Under the pieces are notes generated by a model. It saw only the letters and a program-made list of their open reading frames with translations. It was not told where the DNA came from and did no database searches. A program made the position numbers and the translations under genes. Shown here piece by piece: positions 13,344 to 26,230 of a DNA stretch of 64,000 bases. Origin of the DNA: Ptiloglossa arizonensis (Eukaryota; Arthropoda; Insecta; Hymenoptera; Colletidae); the NCBI RefSeq assembly GCF_051014685.1, contig NC_135048.1, positions 29,295,043 through 29,359,042 of the forward strand, read 5' to 3'. How positions within the stretch are numbered: position 1 is the first letter of the stretch; each line of letters begins with the position of its first letter.

Positions 13344-15514
13344 GCACTTAACTCTTTATATTTACATTATAAATAATTTATAGATGCTAGAAAATGTAGC
13401 CACACAGTCAGTTAGTACTGAATTTTATAAATTATGTATTGATTCAACATATTCAATTAGAGCAATCAACATTTATTCTAAAATTGCATTTAATGTAACT
13501 GCTTGAAGAAAAAAGTGACCTTATTTTCTATCTTCCATATACTGAAAACATTCATTAGAGTTAATGAAGAAGCAATAGAAGAAAAATATTTATTGAGTCA
13601 TTAAATACAGTGAGAGGAGTTTATCATGTACTATAAATATTAATGCTTTAAACACACACATTTGCGTATCCGGGAAATTGTGTAATATCGGTTGCGAATG
13701 AAAAATGTTTATGCTGAAGGATAAAGTAAACTAGACACTCAGAAGAACTATCAAAAGATCAATGATCAAGGTAACATCGTCGATCGTCTATATTAGCAGT
13801 GTTACATTTGTCAGAAAATCAGTCCGACACGTCACTCGAGCGAGTAACGTGGTGTAGAGAACGTTCTTGTGAAATAAAATATATCAAAAAGTCAGGAAAT
13901 ATTCAGTTTCACAGACGAAGCAAAAGTGTCGTCGAAATCCTCCTTAATGACGCGTCTTTACGTAAATTTTACAAAGCTGCTACCAGAAGTTTAGTTTCGT
14001 TTCAATGTTCATCAAACCTCTCTTTGTCATCGAACCCTCTAATTTACCCGTAAATTATTAAAGCATTAAAATAGTGATTCTGCAAGAAGATCGTAGATTC
14101 AAGGAGTGAGCATTTCTTCCACCGTCATTCGTTTTGACGAACAACTGGAAAATAGTGTAACTTTGGGTGAGTTTCTGATTACAAAAAATACGCCCACTTT
14201 ATTTAACATTAATCATTCGAAACGTAAAATCTGCGATTACTTTGTACGCCCTAATTTTAAAAATGAACCTACGCACAATATAATTGCATTTATTTTTCTC
14301 AATATCGCGTAAGCTTTGCAATAAACTATACTCCTTCTTGATAGAGTATTGATTAGCAATAAAAAAGAATGCGTGTTTTTAATAAATTTAATCGAAGCGG
14401 GGTAAACGGCTCGAAAGCTTTATCGGTCGACCGCTAGGTAGCAGGATAACCTTGATCGGTAGTTTTGTTTAGATTTGCAGAAGTGCAGTCGCGGTACTTC
14501 AGCATACACACACACGCACACTGAGTTAAACATCTCTCGAGAGCTCTGCACGAAGGAACCAATAAGCGATTTGCCAGTCTAATCGTTCCAACATCCGTTT
14601 TAAACCAATTATTTAATGCGCTGCGTGCAATGATTTTGCACTTTGAGGCGTTTACCGATCGATGTCACGCGTGTGTGGTGACGCCGACCGAAAATGCCTA
14701 TGGGCGTAATAACGCCGGCGAGTTCTGCGAATTGGATGTACGTCAGAACTAACCTAAAGAAAAAAAGCGTCTTCGCTGTGCGGTTCTAACAAGAAAAATA
14801 TACTGTCCTAAATAAGTATGAACCATCGTTCGACTCCGTTTCATCGAACTTCGACTTCGATATGTTCGACGTTGTCGTATCTCTTGTGCAACGTCCGTGA
14901 TAATTCACGTATAGGTTAACTCTCGACAGGCGTCCATCGACCGTTTACAATCTGTCACTTAGATTCGACATTTTGTAAATGGTAATGTAATTGTATAAAT
15001 ATAAATATAGAGGTGATGTTTCTACGGATGTAGCACGTCATTTGCCATGTATTTTATAATGAACAGACCTCCGAAAACGTTCCTGTTGATAGTGAATATC
15101 GAATCTTTCGAATTCAAAGGTAACTAAACACGCATTTAATTTCTTTGGTTCGTTTTATCAATAGACCATTGAGGGAGAAAATACTGTGTGAAAAAATAAT
15201 AGCGATATTGAGTGACATTTAAAATTTTTGAGACAATAGTGCACAAGGTTTATAAATCTGTTAAATACAAATATTAGTTGCATGTAACAAAAAAATATAT
15301 TCTTATCAACATTTGTTATGTTTTTATTTTGTTCCAGCAATCTTTAGGAATGAAATCAATTCCATTTTAGAATAACTTTTGATTTGTATACTTGAAAAAT
15401 TGAACAAACAAGAACTTCAATATCATGCATTTATGATTAAATGCATCTGTTCTAAGTGTGCGAAATAATGTCTAGAATTAATGTACATTTGTGTATAACC
15501 TGACTGCATTAAAA
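13344..15514 (+). promoter_or_regulatory. Intergenic region and ttv 5' flank
   Basis: No coding exon is recognised here. The segment at 14400-14950 is richer in CpG than its surroundings and contains a short CA run (14507-14520); it is the best place for a ttv promoter and 5'UTR exon. The last 500 bp before the ttv ATG are AT-rich and could be an intron or 5'UTR. The exact start site is not visible. Confidence 0.4.
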
Positions 15515-18500
15515 ATGCAAGCCAAGAAGCGCTATTTATTATTATTTGTAACATGCGCATTTCTTGGTTACTGTTACTTTGGTGGTTACCGATTAAAAAG
15601 TGAAAAGTGGGCAGGCAGATCTCAGTTGCCTTATGAGCGATTGCCTTCATATTTAAGTTTAAACGAAGAATTCTATGACAAGGATTTAAGAACATCAAAT
15701 GGAAATTCTCTTATGTCTCAACGTACAAAACAATGCCGTATGGAGACTTGTTTTGACTTTACCAGATGCAAGCAAGGTTTCACAGTGTATGTGTATCCAG
15801 TTGAGGATGTGATAAGCCCACTATACCAAAAAATATTAAATGTTATTACGGAATCAAGATATTACACTTCAGATCCAACTCGAGCATGTATATTTGTATT
15901 AGCTTTGGACACATTGGATAGAGATCCATTGTCGACCGAATTTGTGCATAACCTTCCTTCGAAATTAATGCGTTTACCATATTGGAACAATGGAAGAAAT
16001 CATTTAATATTTAATTTGTATTCTGGAACATGGCCTGATTATGCAGAAGAGTCGCTAGCCTTTGATTTAGGATATGCTATGCTTGCAAAAGCTAGCATGT
16101 CCATATTCAGGCATAGACCAAACTTTGATATATCTATACCATTATTTGGAAAGCAACATTCAGAACGTGGCGGAGAACCAGGTCAAGCTTTAGAAAATAA
16201 CTTTCCTAATAATAAAAAATATGTCGCAGCATTCAAGGGTAAAAGATACGTCCATGGCATAGGTTCTGAAACTAGGAATGCTCTCTACCATTTACATAAT
16301 GGCAAAGACTTGGTGTTTGTCACAACTTGTCGTCATGGCAAAGCTTGGAGAGAATTGCAAGATGAACACTGTCAACAGGATAATCAAGAATATGATACGT
16401 TAGTACAGACATCAGGAAAATAATCTTCGATCCAAATGCAGAACTTAATATTTTATTTATAATTTCAGGTATGATTATGAAATTTTATTGATGAATGCTA
16501 CCTTTTGTCTCGTACCACGAGGAAGAAGACTTGGTAGTTTTCGTTTTTTAGAAGCTTTAAGGGCTGGTTGCATTCCAGTTATTCTAAGCAATGGCTGGGC
16601 GCTTCCTTTTCACGAACGTATTGATTGGACACAAGCCGTTATATTTTCTGACGAAAGACTGTTACTTCAAGTAAATGAAAACAATTTATATCTTGTTATA
16701 AAAAATATAGCAAGACTAAAATTTCATTAAAATTTTGTTTTTCAGATTCCAGATATAGTGCGGTCGGTGTCCAACATACAGATACTTAAATTACGGCAGC
16801 AGACGCAATTCCTTTGGGAACGATATTTCTCGTCAATAGAAAAAATCGTATTTACAGTATTTGAGGTAATCAATAGTGATGGCATGTTTATATAATCTAT
16901 GTCGCTATTCTCTAAATTTCGATTAACTTTTCAGAATATTCGCGAGCGTTTACCGTGGGAAGGTACTAGGGAAAAACTTGTTTGGAATACTAGTCCTGGA
17001 GCATTAGCGATATTACCGCAATTTGCCGATAGTCAGCAAGAACTTCCTTTTTCAAAGAGTAATCCGGGTAATACCTTCACTGCCATCATTTACTCGCAGT
17101 TGGGATCTACTGCCGTTCTTTATCGTCTGCTTAAAAGTGTCGCAAAAAGTAAATACCTAGATAGAGTAAGTACCCAGCAATCTTATCTTCTCGTCTTTTC
17201 TATGCCAAGTGTTAACAAACTGTAAGTGTGCCATTACGTTTTAGATTATTTTAATGTGGAATTCGGATATTCCACTACCAAGAAGGCCGCGTTGGCAAGG
17301 GATCAAAGCGTCAATACACGTTGTTACCGTCGATGGTATATCCCAACGTTTCTATCCTCACCCGTTAATCAAAACTAGTGCCATATTATCGCTAGATGAA
17401 GATGCCACACTCAATACAGATGAGATTGATTTCGCCTTTACGGTTTGGCGATCGTTTCCTGATCGAATAGTTGGCTACCCAGCAAGATCGCATTATTGGG
17501 ACGATTCTAAAGTACGCGTAGTTAAACATTTTTCAACTTACTTTTTTTTTTTTTTGTTCTTATCGTTTACTACATTATTTATCTGTGTCTTTAATATTTA
17601 AAGCGCTCTTGGGGCTACACAAGCAAATGGACAAATGATTATAGTATAATTCTAACTGGTGCCGCTTTTTATCATCGTTATTATAATACGTTGTACACCG
17701 AATTACTCAGCTCGACTCTTCACAAAACTGTTGAACAGTCGCAGAATTGTGAAGACATACTTATGAATTTTTTAGTAAGTCATGTCACACGAAGGCCACC
17801 GATCAAAGTGACGCAACGGAAATTGTATAAAGATACTACAGTGGCTGGAATCAGGTATGTGTCATGTACCTTTATGCGAACCACTGCGCAGGTATATATT
17901 TTTCAAATTATTTTTGGCGTCCACCGTTATTTTCTCCTATGCGGTCAACTGGTTTTCTACATCCTCCTTGATATACGATATTTTCTCTCATCGGTAATTT
18001 TACCAACACTTTTTCTCCTCTACGTAAAATTCATTAACATCGCGACTATTCGAAACTAATAGAAAAAACGTGTCGCTTATTATCCGTGTCTTAACAATCG
18101 TCAGTCGCGAAATTCTATCTTCTATCATGTATATATCATCATGCAGTTTTTTTCATGCGTAACCGGCATCACATTTCGATGACATTTCAAAAGTATCCCT
18201 CGCATAACCGCGATACGTTGAGTGATTCTTTTATAAAAGTTTTGTCAAATTTAACCAAATCTTTGCCCAAAGTGCGAGGATACTTCAGGTGGGAAATAAA
18301 AATAACGACGAATAATGTGCCCATGAACCCACTACGAAATTTTCGCGTAACCTGCCCTGTTGGAGACGTGGTTCGTTCAAAAGGAGTCCGTAACTAATTA
18401 TCTACAACCGTTCCTGTTTTACCGACCGTGATCGTCCCGACTTGTCCATTACCTTATAAGTGTTATGCCTGCGTAGCGGGGCATTATAATCGCCGCCCAC

Positions 18501-18725
18501 GTGCTCGTCTGTTTAACCTCCTTGTATGACACGATCATTTTCAGATCCCCTTGGAACGATCCAGATCACTTTATACAGCGGCAGACGTGCATGAATACGT
18601 TCGTAGCCGTTTTCGGTTACATGCCGTTGTTGCGATCCAATATGAGGCTCGATCCTGTTCTGTTCAAAGACTCTGTAAGCAACTTGCGCAAGAAGTATAG
18701 GCAAATTGAATTAGTTAGTAATTAG
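15515..18725 (+). CDS. ttv: Exostosin-1 (tout-velu), heparan sulfate polymerase, 7 coding exons
   Basis: Coding exons 15515-16398, 16469-16670, 16746-16865, 16935-17165, 17245-17511, 17604-17854 and 18545-18725 join in frame with GT-AG introns to give 711 aa (human EXT1 746). It starts MQAKKRY, identical to vertebrate EXT1, with one N-terminal membrane anchor at about 7-24 (type II Golgi topology). The exostosin/GT47 domain is at about 85-370, with [38 protein letters not shown] and [18 protein letters not shown]. The GT64 domain is at about 450-705: LDED with acidic DED at 530-532, then [36 protein letters not shown], and RLDPVLFKD near the end. With EXT2 (sotv), EXT1 adds alternating GlcA and GlcNAc to heparan sulfate in the Golgi. 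In flies this supports Hedgehog, Wg and Dpp spread. A non-ATG frame extends to 15491; the conserved ATG at 15515 is preferred. The longest intron is the last (690 bp). Confidence 0.97.
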
Positions 18726-21700
18726 AATTATACAGGATATTTTATCAGTTACGCAGTTATCTACCCTTGAGACGAGCATCCTATATAACCTCGAACATTT
18801 CGAAACGATAGTGGCGCAAATTGCTGTTACGGCTGCGTGCGCTTGCGCGCGCACGCTCGCGCGTGGCTTCTCCAAACGAAATAGGGAACACTTGCAAACG
18901 TTTTGTAAGTTACACACATACACACACACATACACACGCGCGCCATCGTGATGTCGATGTGGTGATCGGACAGCGAATCGAGAAGGTCTTTCATTCGCGA
19001 GGAAACGGCGTTACTCTGCGCTTTTATGTATTCGCAAATGAATTTTGTACAAAATAATAATAGGGTATCCTATGATATTGTTCGAATTCGAATCGGGCCA
19101 CGGTACGAATCTCGCCGCGGGATCGCCGCAATCAATTGATGTACATACGAATCGTTTCATAGTTATTAATAAAACGAGCAAAATGGAAAGAAAGAAAAAA
19201 AAAACACAAAAATAAACGAGAAAAAAAAAAATGAAAAAAAAAAGAAGAAAAAAAGCAGAGAAAAATTATTCGACGAGAGTTCTTCGATTTTTAAAACCGG
19301 CCTTCGAAGCTACGCGAGGACACCGTTCGTTAGTCAATTGATCGCTCCGTAAATTCACAACTGTGAACTGCTTACTTTTCTCTGTCGTTGTGACCGATAT
19401 CTTACGTGAGCCTCAGGGATGATGGATCTGTTCGCGCGGTAACGAGAAGAGCGGCTCGCGATCTTGAACACGAGCTCCCGAGACACGGTTGGTTTATTCC
19501 ATTTTACCGGAAAATGTCACCGGTCGACTAACAAACGTTCAATCAACGCGATACACGGCCATTGATACCGTGCGTTTCTCCTAAGAAAAAACAATTTTTT
19601 TTCTTCAATTTTTCTTTTTTAATATTTATTTTCCAAAACCAGTGTACCGTTCTCGATCCCGTGTTTATCGATCGCGACGAACGCAAGCTCCGCACGAAGG
19701 AAATATATATATATGTGTATACACAAACGTATATATACTTCGTTTGTTTCTCAACGTGTATACGCTCGTAGTTTCGCTGTGCATCCGGCTGGGGGGGCAT
19801 AGATTATTCGTAAGTTTGTAATCGTGTACGTAGAGAGGTATTACCAAGGTTTTTACCCACCCCCTCCCCTACCTTTTTCTTCTTTGTACGTATTTCTGTG
19901 TGTGTAAGAACGTTTACGCGTTGAATTTCTGTTCGTTCGCGGACACGTGTACAGCTGTCGATCGATTCGTGTATATTTCGTCGGTTCCGTTTCCATTCTA
20001 ACGAGCTCTCAGGAGACCATTAAGAGGAAGTAAGAAATTACTTGTGACAATATCGCAAGCACGTCTAGTCGTTCACGTTCGTTTACATTGTAACGCCCGT
20101 ATGAGAAACGAATTCATTCGCGTTCAGGTGTATGTAACCCGATCCCGTGTTATTTGCGTTAACCACGGCACACCGGCGCAGGAGAACAATGTGTACATAT
20201 ATATATGTATGTATATGTGATACGTTTATAATTATCATGTGATATATTCGTAATCATCGGGAGACAGGATTCAAAAGGATTTTGTAATTCCAACCAATGG
20301 CATTTTTCCGTCGCGAGAACGTTCCGCGTTATATAATATATGTTAACCACGAGAAATGTTATATTTTTTATCGTATCGCTGATTTCGATATTCGAAGGGT
20401 CAGCAGGAACGAAGAATCGTTCTTCCTTTTCGTTTTTTTGTTTTTTTTTTTAATCGAATCAATTCTACCCTTTCGGTCGTAGAATGCTTCTTTTTTTTTT
20501 GGCTTTTTTTTTTTTTTTTTTTTTTTTCTTATTCGGTATGTGGGGACTTTCGTTTACGCGTAGAAATATTTTTTCACTTTAATAATACTTGTTATCATCG
20601 ATAATCGTTCTTTATATTTTTTTTTTATCATTGTTAGCGATTAATCGGCGGGAATGTACTTGCTTCTTTTTTCCTGCAAATTCTTCACCCCTTGGATGTA
20701 ATTATGTACGGGGATTGTGCAAAAAGAAGACGAGAGAAAAAAAAAAAACGATCGCTTTCACTCCGAACAAAGGTACTCGCGATAGTGTTGCGTTTATTTA
20801 TTTTTAATTCTAACAAAAAGCGTATTTTAACATTGACGTAGACAACAGTCGGACATTTGACTTGGCGAGTCGATGATTTCTTTTTCATTTTCGATTAATT
20901 CGAGGCTGATCGTCGATGTAATCTTGTTGCGTCAAAATAACATGTATTTGAACAAAATATGAATGATTTTATATGGCCGAGAAAATAAAGTTTTTATACA
21001 AACCCACGATCCACCTTCTCGTCGGTACAGTACAATTCATTGTTGCACAATTCTTGTGCATAGCTTCGTTTTGCGGTTCAATTACGAGACTTTTCATTAT
21101 TTTTTTTTTTTTTTTTAAATCGTTCCTGCAATCATGGAAAATATACATCACTTGTATTCACGAAAATTAATATTACACGCAATTTGTCCGAGAAAAGTAC
21201 GTTTCGTTTTTATTCTCGGTTAGTATCGATTGTATCGACCATTTGTAAAGAAAGAAAATTAACTTTAAGAATATACAAGTTTCATATAACTTTCGTTATC
21301 CACGTTTTCGTTGTGAAATCACCGATTAACGAGATAACCCGAATTTTTGGAGGACGGAGTGCCTCTTTTTGTAAAAAAAATTCTGTAATATTATGCAGTT
21401 TAGATTTTAAGTCGAGTTGCCCAATCAACACGTTCCAAATTTCTTCTCCGCCCTACCAGATGTTTTCCCGTGGCAGAGTTTTAATCAACACGAAGAAACA
21501 ACGAACGAAATCGAAGAAATAAACTCCATTAACTAGAAAGAAACCACCAATGGAGATGAAATTAATCGTGACAGTGATTATTAAGACGTAAGTGTTTCTC
21601 GACACTGCTTTCGCAATATTCGATACCAGTAATGCATTATTTTTCTCGGTAATCGTGTCCATAACATTTATGTATGCAGTATCGGGCAAAAACCAGTAGA

Positions 21701-21945
21701 ATTTATTCGATTCTCTCGGTTATGGACGAGCAACATACAAAAAAACCCGGATTCAACATTCACAATCTGGAAATTTGCATCTCCGGGATGTTCTCCCACT
21801 TCGTCGAGAAAAAATGGCGGATCTTTCTTCTCGCAGCTGATTTTTCCTCGATCCGTGTACGCTCAAAATGCATCTTGGAAGAGGAGTCGTGTTTTCTTTC
21901 CTCGTCGGATACAATGGTAACGAAATTCACGAATCGTCTCTGAAA
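18726..21945 (+). other. ttv 3'UTR and downstream flank
   Basis: No coding exon is recognised. Canonical AATAAA words at 19168-19173 and 20984-20989 are candidate ttv polyadenylation signals, giving a 3'UTR of about 0.45 or 2.3 kb. The region has CA and TA microsatellites (18913-18938, 19702-19736, 20195-20218) and long T-runs (20496-20527, 21100-21116), typical of insect 3'UTR or intergenic DNA. From about 21 kb it becomes plain AT-rich intergenic sequence. Confidence 0.45.
19168..19173 (+). terminator. Candidate ttv poly(A) signal
   Basis: AATAAA about 440 bp after the ttv stop codon, before an A-rich tract. The first canonical plus-strand hexamer after the gene. Confidence 0.45.
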
Positions 21946-21949
21946 AAGA

Positions 21950-23870
21950 AGAATATTTGATAATTACACTCGTGTTGGGAGTATTTGTGAATATTCTAGA
22001 TGAATGATCTTCTCTAGAAGAAAAATTCAATATTTGATAATTACACTTCTATTGAGAGTATTCGTAAGTTATTCGAATTTTGAATCGGGTAAGAAAACAA
22101 TGGTACAATGATAACAAAAATTCACGAATTCTCTAGGAAGAAAAGACAGTATTCGATGATTACACTTGCATCGAGTACTGTAAGTATTCATAAATCGAGA
22201 GTATTCGAGTTTCGAGTCACTGTTTTTCGTTCACTCGTTGAGTACAATGGTAACGCAAAGGTTCGTGAATTATCATCTCTGGGGAAAAAAATATAATATT
22301 TGATAATTACGTTTTCGTTGGGAATGTTTGTAAATTATTCGAATTTCGAATCGGGTACAATGGTAACAAAATTTTGAATTATCATCGCTGGGGAGAAAAA
22401 ATTAAATATTTGGTAATTATACTAGTGTTTGGAATATTTATAAATTATTCGAATTTCGAATCGAGTACAATGGTAAGAAAATTCGTGAATTCTCTGGGAA
22501 ACAATTCAATATTTAATAATTGCATTTCTATTGGGAGTATTCTTAAATTATTCGAATTTCAAATCAAGTACAATGGTAACAAAATTTTGAATTATCATCT
22601 CTGAGGAGAAAGAATTCAATATTTGGTAATTATACTAGTGTTAGGAATATTTATAAATTATTCGAATTTCGAATCGAGTACAATGGTAAGAAAATTCGTG
22701 AATTCTTTGGGAAAAATTCAATATTTGTAATTGAACTTCTATTGAGACTATTCGTAAATTATTTGAATTTTGAATCGGATACAATGGTAACAAAATCCAC
22801 GAATTATCCTCTCTAGAAGAAAAATTCAATATTTGATAATTACACTCATCGAAAGTATTCGTAAATCATTCGAATTTCGAATGGGTTACAATGTTAACAA
22901 AATCTATGAATTCTCTGAGAAAAAAAAAGACAGTATTCGATAATTACACTCGCGTCAAAAATATTCCTAAATCATTCGAATTTCGAATGGATTACAATGG
23001 TAACAAAATCTGTGAATTCTCTAAAAAAAAAAAGGCAGTATTCCATAATTGCACTCGCTACGAAAGTATTCATAAATCATTAAAATTTCGTATCGAATCG
23101 AAAAAAAAAATACAATATTCAATAATTACACTCTCATTGAGAATATTTATAAATTATTCGAATTTCGAGTGGGTTACAATGTTAACAAAATCTATGAATT
23201 CTCTGAGAAAAAAAAGACAGTATTCGATAATTACACTCGCGTCAAAAATATTCCTAAATCATTCGAATCTTGAATGGTTTACAATGTTATCAAAATCTAT
23301 GAATTCTCTGAGAAAAAAAGACAGTATTCGATAATTACACTCGCGTCAAAAATATTCCTAAATTATTCGAATTTCGAATGGTTTACAATGTTAACAAAAT
23401 CTGTGAATTCTCTAAAAAAAAAAGGCAGTATTCCATAATTGCACTCGTTACGAAAGTATTCATAAATCATTAAAATTTCGAATCGAATCGAAAAAAAAAT
23501 ACAATATTCAATAATTACACTCTCATTGAGAATATTTATAAATTATTCGAATTTCGAGTGGGTTACAATGTTAACAAAATCTATGAATTCTCTGAAAAAA
23601 AAAGACAGTATTCGATAATTACACTCGCGTCAAAAATATTCCTAAATCATTCGAATCTCGAATGGTTTACAATGTTATCAAAATCTATGAATTCTCTGAG
23701 AAAAAAAAGACAGTATTCGATAATTACACTCGCGTCAAAAATATTCCTAAATCATTCGAATCTCGAATGGTTTACAATGTTAACAAAATCTGTGAATTCT
23801 CCGAAAAAAAAAAAAAAAATACAATATTCCATAATTACACTCGCGTCGAGAATATTCCTAAACCGTTTCA
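21950..23870. repeat. 104-bp tandem array with a 388-bp higher-order repeat
   Basis: The core unit carries CAGTATTCGATAATTACACT, CGCGTCAAAAATATTCCTAA, ATCATTCGAATTTCGAATGG and ATGAATTCTCTGAG. The word CGCGTCAAAAATATTCC occurs at 22951, 23238, 23342, 23626 and 23731. Adjacent units are 104-105 bp apart, and a block of several units repeats at 388-389 bp. The left part (21950-22900) is more diverged. No gene; the 60-190 aa frames across it are repeat translations. Confidence 0.9.
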
Positions 23871-24935
23871 ACTCCGAAACGAGTCCAACGACAACAAGAT
23901 CCCCGAATCCACCGTACGAGCACCCGTGTATTCGTCGAATAACCCTCAGCGTCGCGAATACACGGGTAATCAATTGTCGGGAATTTTGAGTCATGTTTGG
24001 GGAGCGACCGGTTGCGTTTCGTTCGCCAGGAGAAAGGGCAACTTTTCTCTGGTCGGTTGGTCACGTAAGCCGAGAATGGTTTCAGGGTTACCGATACGAG
24101 AAACGGGAAAAAATCTGATCGAAGGAAGGCGGATTTCGTCGTGGAAGGTGGCCGGGGATCGGTGTACCGCTGCTACCACCACCACCACCACCACCACCAC
24201 CACCTACCGCCGGAACCACCACCATTAGGCCAACAACGCGCCACCACCACCGCCAGCACCACCACCATCGTCACCGGGCGTTCGCAAGCGCGAGAATGGT
24301 GGTGGCCACGCGGTATACCGACCAACACTCCCTTCTTCTTTGTTGCTGGTTTGCTAGAAAGGTGACTATGCCAAGAAGACAGGAGGTATTGAGCACGCCT
24401 TGCGTATATCCAGTCACCTTTCTCTCTTCGTGACCGTAGCATATGTTTTGCGACGTCGATGGAGCTCTCGCGGCTTTGAAGAGCGCCACATCGAAGCCTG
24501 CTGCTCTTTGCTTCTCGCAACACGTTTTCTCGTCAAACCCCCCTCTACTCCCACGTTGGATATCACTTTTTCACGAATTCTCGTACACGAAGCGTGTAGA
24601 CAGGCCAACGGTTGAACGTCGGTGAACGATCGGCCGGGATCGGGCACCTTGGAAGAGAAAAACCCACGTAATACACGAAAAAAAATACGAAAGGAAAGCC
24701 TCTCTGGCCGTGGCGAGTTGCGCGTTGGTCGCGCGGTTCGCTAGGTTTCACCGGTTTGTTATTTAGTTTTCCGCGTCGTTTCGATCGTATGTGCGCGCAT
24801 CCCGCGGCGTTCGAGTAGCAGCACCAGCCGCCAATCGAGAAACGGGGAGATCCATCGGCTAGTACGATCACATATATATATATATATATATATTTCTTTT
24901 TCTGGAAACGATCAGGATCGAGGAAACGAACCAGG
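23871..24935 (+). promoter_or_regulatory. CpG-rich region, probable promoter and 5'UTR of the next gene
   Basis: Composition shifts sharply from the AT-rich array to about 1 kb of GC- and CpG-rich unique sequence. It includes a (CCA)n tract at 24174-24203, diverged CCA words to about 24270, and a (TA)n run at 24872-24891. It ends at an ATG exon with a splice donor. This fits a CpG-rich promoter and 5'UTR. No coding frame here is convincing, and no core promoter element is certain. Confidence 0.4.
24174..24203. repeat. (CCA)n microsatellite
   Basis: Perfect CCA/CAC trinucleotide run with diverged CCA words on the right. In one frame it reads poly-His or poly-Thr, which I treat as a by-product. 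Confidence 0.9.
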
Positions 24936-24987
24936 ATGATCATCGTGAACAGCGTGTTGCTCCTGCTGGCGGTCGCGTCCAGAGTTG
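24936..24987 (+). CDS. Candidate first coding exon with signal peptide (partial gene)
   Basis: ATG at 24936 opens a 17-codon exon reading MIIVNSVLLLLAVASRV plus one base of the next codon, directly followed by the strong donor GGTGAGT. The residues form a compact hydrophobic core (VLLLLAVA) after a short polar start, typical of a secretory signal peptide. CpG-rich 5' sequence precedes it. Many insect receptors and adhesion proteins put the signal peptide on a short first exon followed by a very long intron, which would explain the gene-poor 39 kb to the right. I see no second exon and cannot name the protein. A chance match of ATG, hydrophobic codons and a donor is possible. Confidence 0.45.
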
Positions 24988-25089
24988 GTGAGTGTCAAAA
25001 TATCTTTCTTTTTTTTCTTTTCTCTTTTAGTATTCTTCTTCTTATTCTTCTTTGTTGAATTTCGATCCGGGAGCGTTTTCTCGATTGTA

Positions 25090-25214
25090 TCGGGGTGTTC
25101 GGAAAGTCGTTTTGTTTTTTTTTTTTTTTTGGTGAAAATGAAACACTTATAAACGTTTTATTAAATTGTATACTCTACGTTTTGGAAAACAAAATGACTT
25201 TATAAACAATTCAA
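25090..25214. mobile_element. Short mariner-derived remnant
   Basis: The left end is TCGGGGTGTTCGGAAAGTCG after a TA. The right end, read on the minus strand, is TTGAATTGTTTATAAAGTCA followed by TTTTGTTTTCCAAAA. Both ends resemble the hymenopteran mariner terminal repeat (TTGGGTTGTTCGGAAAGT). The same ends bound the larger element at 53868. It is 125 bp with no transposase. Confidence 0.6.
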
Positions 25215-25519
25215 TGGTTTGTTCGGTGAACGAAACACCGAAGAGACACCGAAGAGACCACCGTGTTTCCTTCATTCTCGATGGCAGAAATTTATTTCGA
25301 TCTTCGACGTCGGCGCATCGCCGATTGTGTAACCGTGACATTTTTGCCGACCTTTTTTTTGCCACCTGCGTCGCGACGACTGTTAAGAGCTGGAACTATC
25401 CAAATATGTTTATCCTGCGAATATTTTACGGACACCGACGATAAAAGTCGCATATTTTTCGGATAATTGTACACTGCTTCGTGAAGCTGAACACTCGGGG
25501 AGTGCAGAAGATTCTGTAG

Positions 25520-26230
25520 TGTTTGAATTGTAGTCGAATGGACGTGTACTCGAATCACAATCGAATACTCGAATATTTGAATTACTCTCGTATAATCGAA
25601 TATTCGAATTGTACTCGAGTATTCGAATTGTGCTTGAATACTATTCGAATTGTACTCGAGTATACAATTGTACTAGAATACTATTCGAATTGTACTCAAG
25701 TATTCGAATTGTGTTTGAATACTATTCGAATTGTACTCGAGTATTCGAATTATACTAGAATATTTCACTACTCGAATTATACTAGAATATTTTACTACTC
25801 GAATTATACTAGAATACTTTACTATTCGAATTGTACTGGTGTATTCGAATCATACTACAATACTTTACTATTCGAATTGTACTCGAGTATTCGAAACATA
25901 CTACAATACTTTACTATTCGAATTGTACTCGAGTATTCGAATTATATTAGAATACTTTACTATTCGAATTATATTAGAACACTTTCCTATTCAAATTACA
26001 CTAGAACACTTTACTATTCAAATTAAACTAGAATACTTTACTATTCAAATCATACTAGAATACTTTACCATTCGAATCACACTAGAATACTTTACTATTC
26101 GAATTGTACTCAAGTATTCGAATCATACCAGAATACTTTACCATTCGAATTGTACTCAAGTATTCGAATCATACTAGAATACTTTACCATTCGAATTGTA
26201 TTCAAATACTCGAATTAAATTCAAACACTT
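25520..26230. repeat. TTCGAATTGTACT-type tandem array
   Basis: Dense runs of ATTCGAATTGTACTCGAGT and ATACTTTACTATTCGAATTA words, with spacing of about 25-40 bp and irregular unit length. Repetitive frames of 148-167 aa arise from it. It is a member of the TTCGAATA array family that recurs to the end of the window. Confidence 0.92.

Noticed and set aside
15491..15514. Upstream in-frame extension of ttv
   Set aside because: There is no ATG before 15515, and MQAKKRY at 15515 matches the known EXT1 N-terminus.
25215..25500. Mariner transposase remains right of the short mariner remnant
   Set aside because: Translated frames here do not show recognisable mariner transposase motifs such as the DD34D region.
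25520..26230. Possible tRNA genes from GTTCGAATC-like words
   Set aside because: The B-box-like word is inherent to the TTCGAATA arrays; no A box or cloverleaf was found with it.
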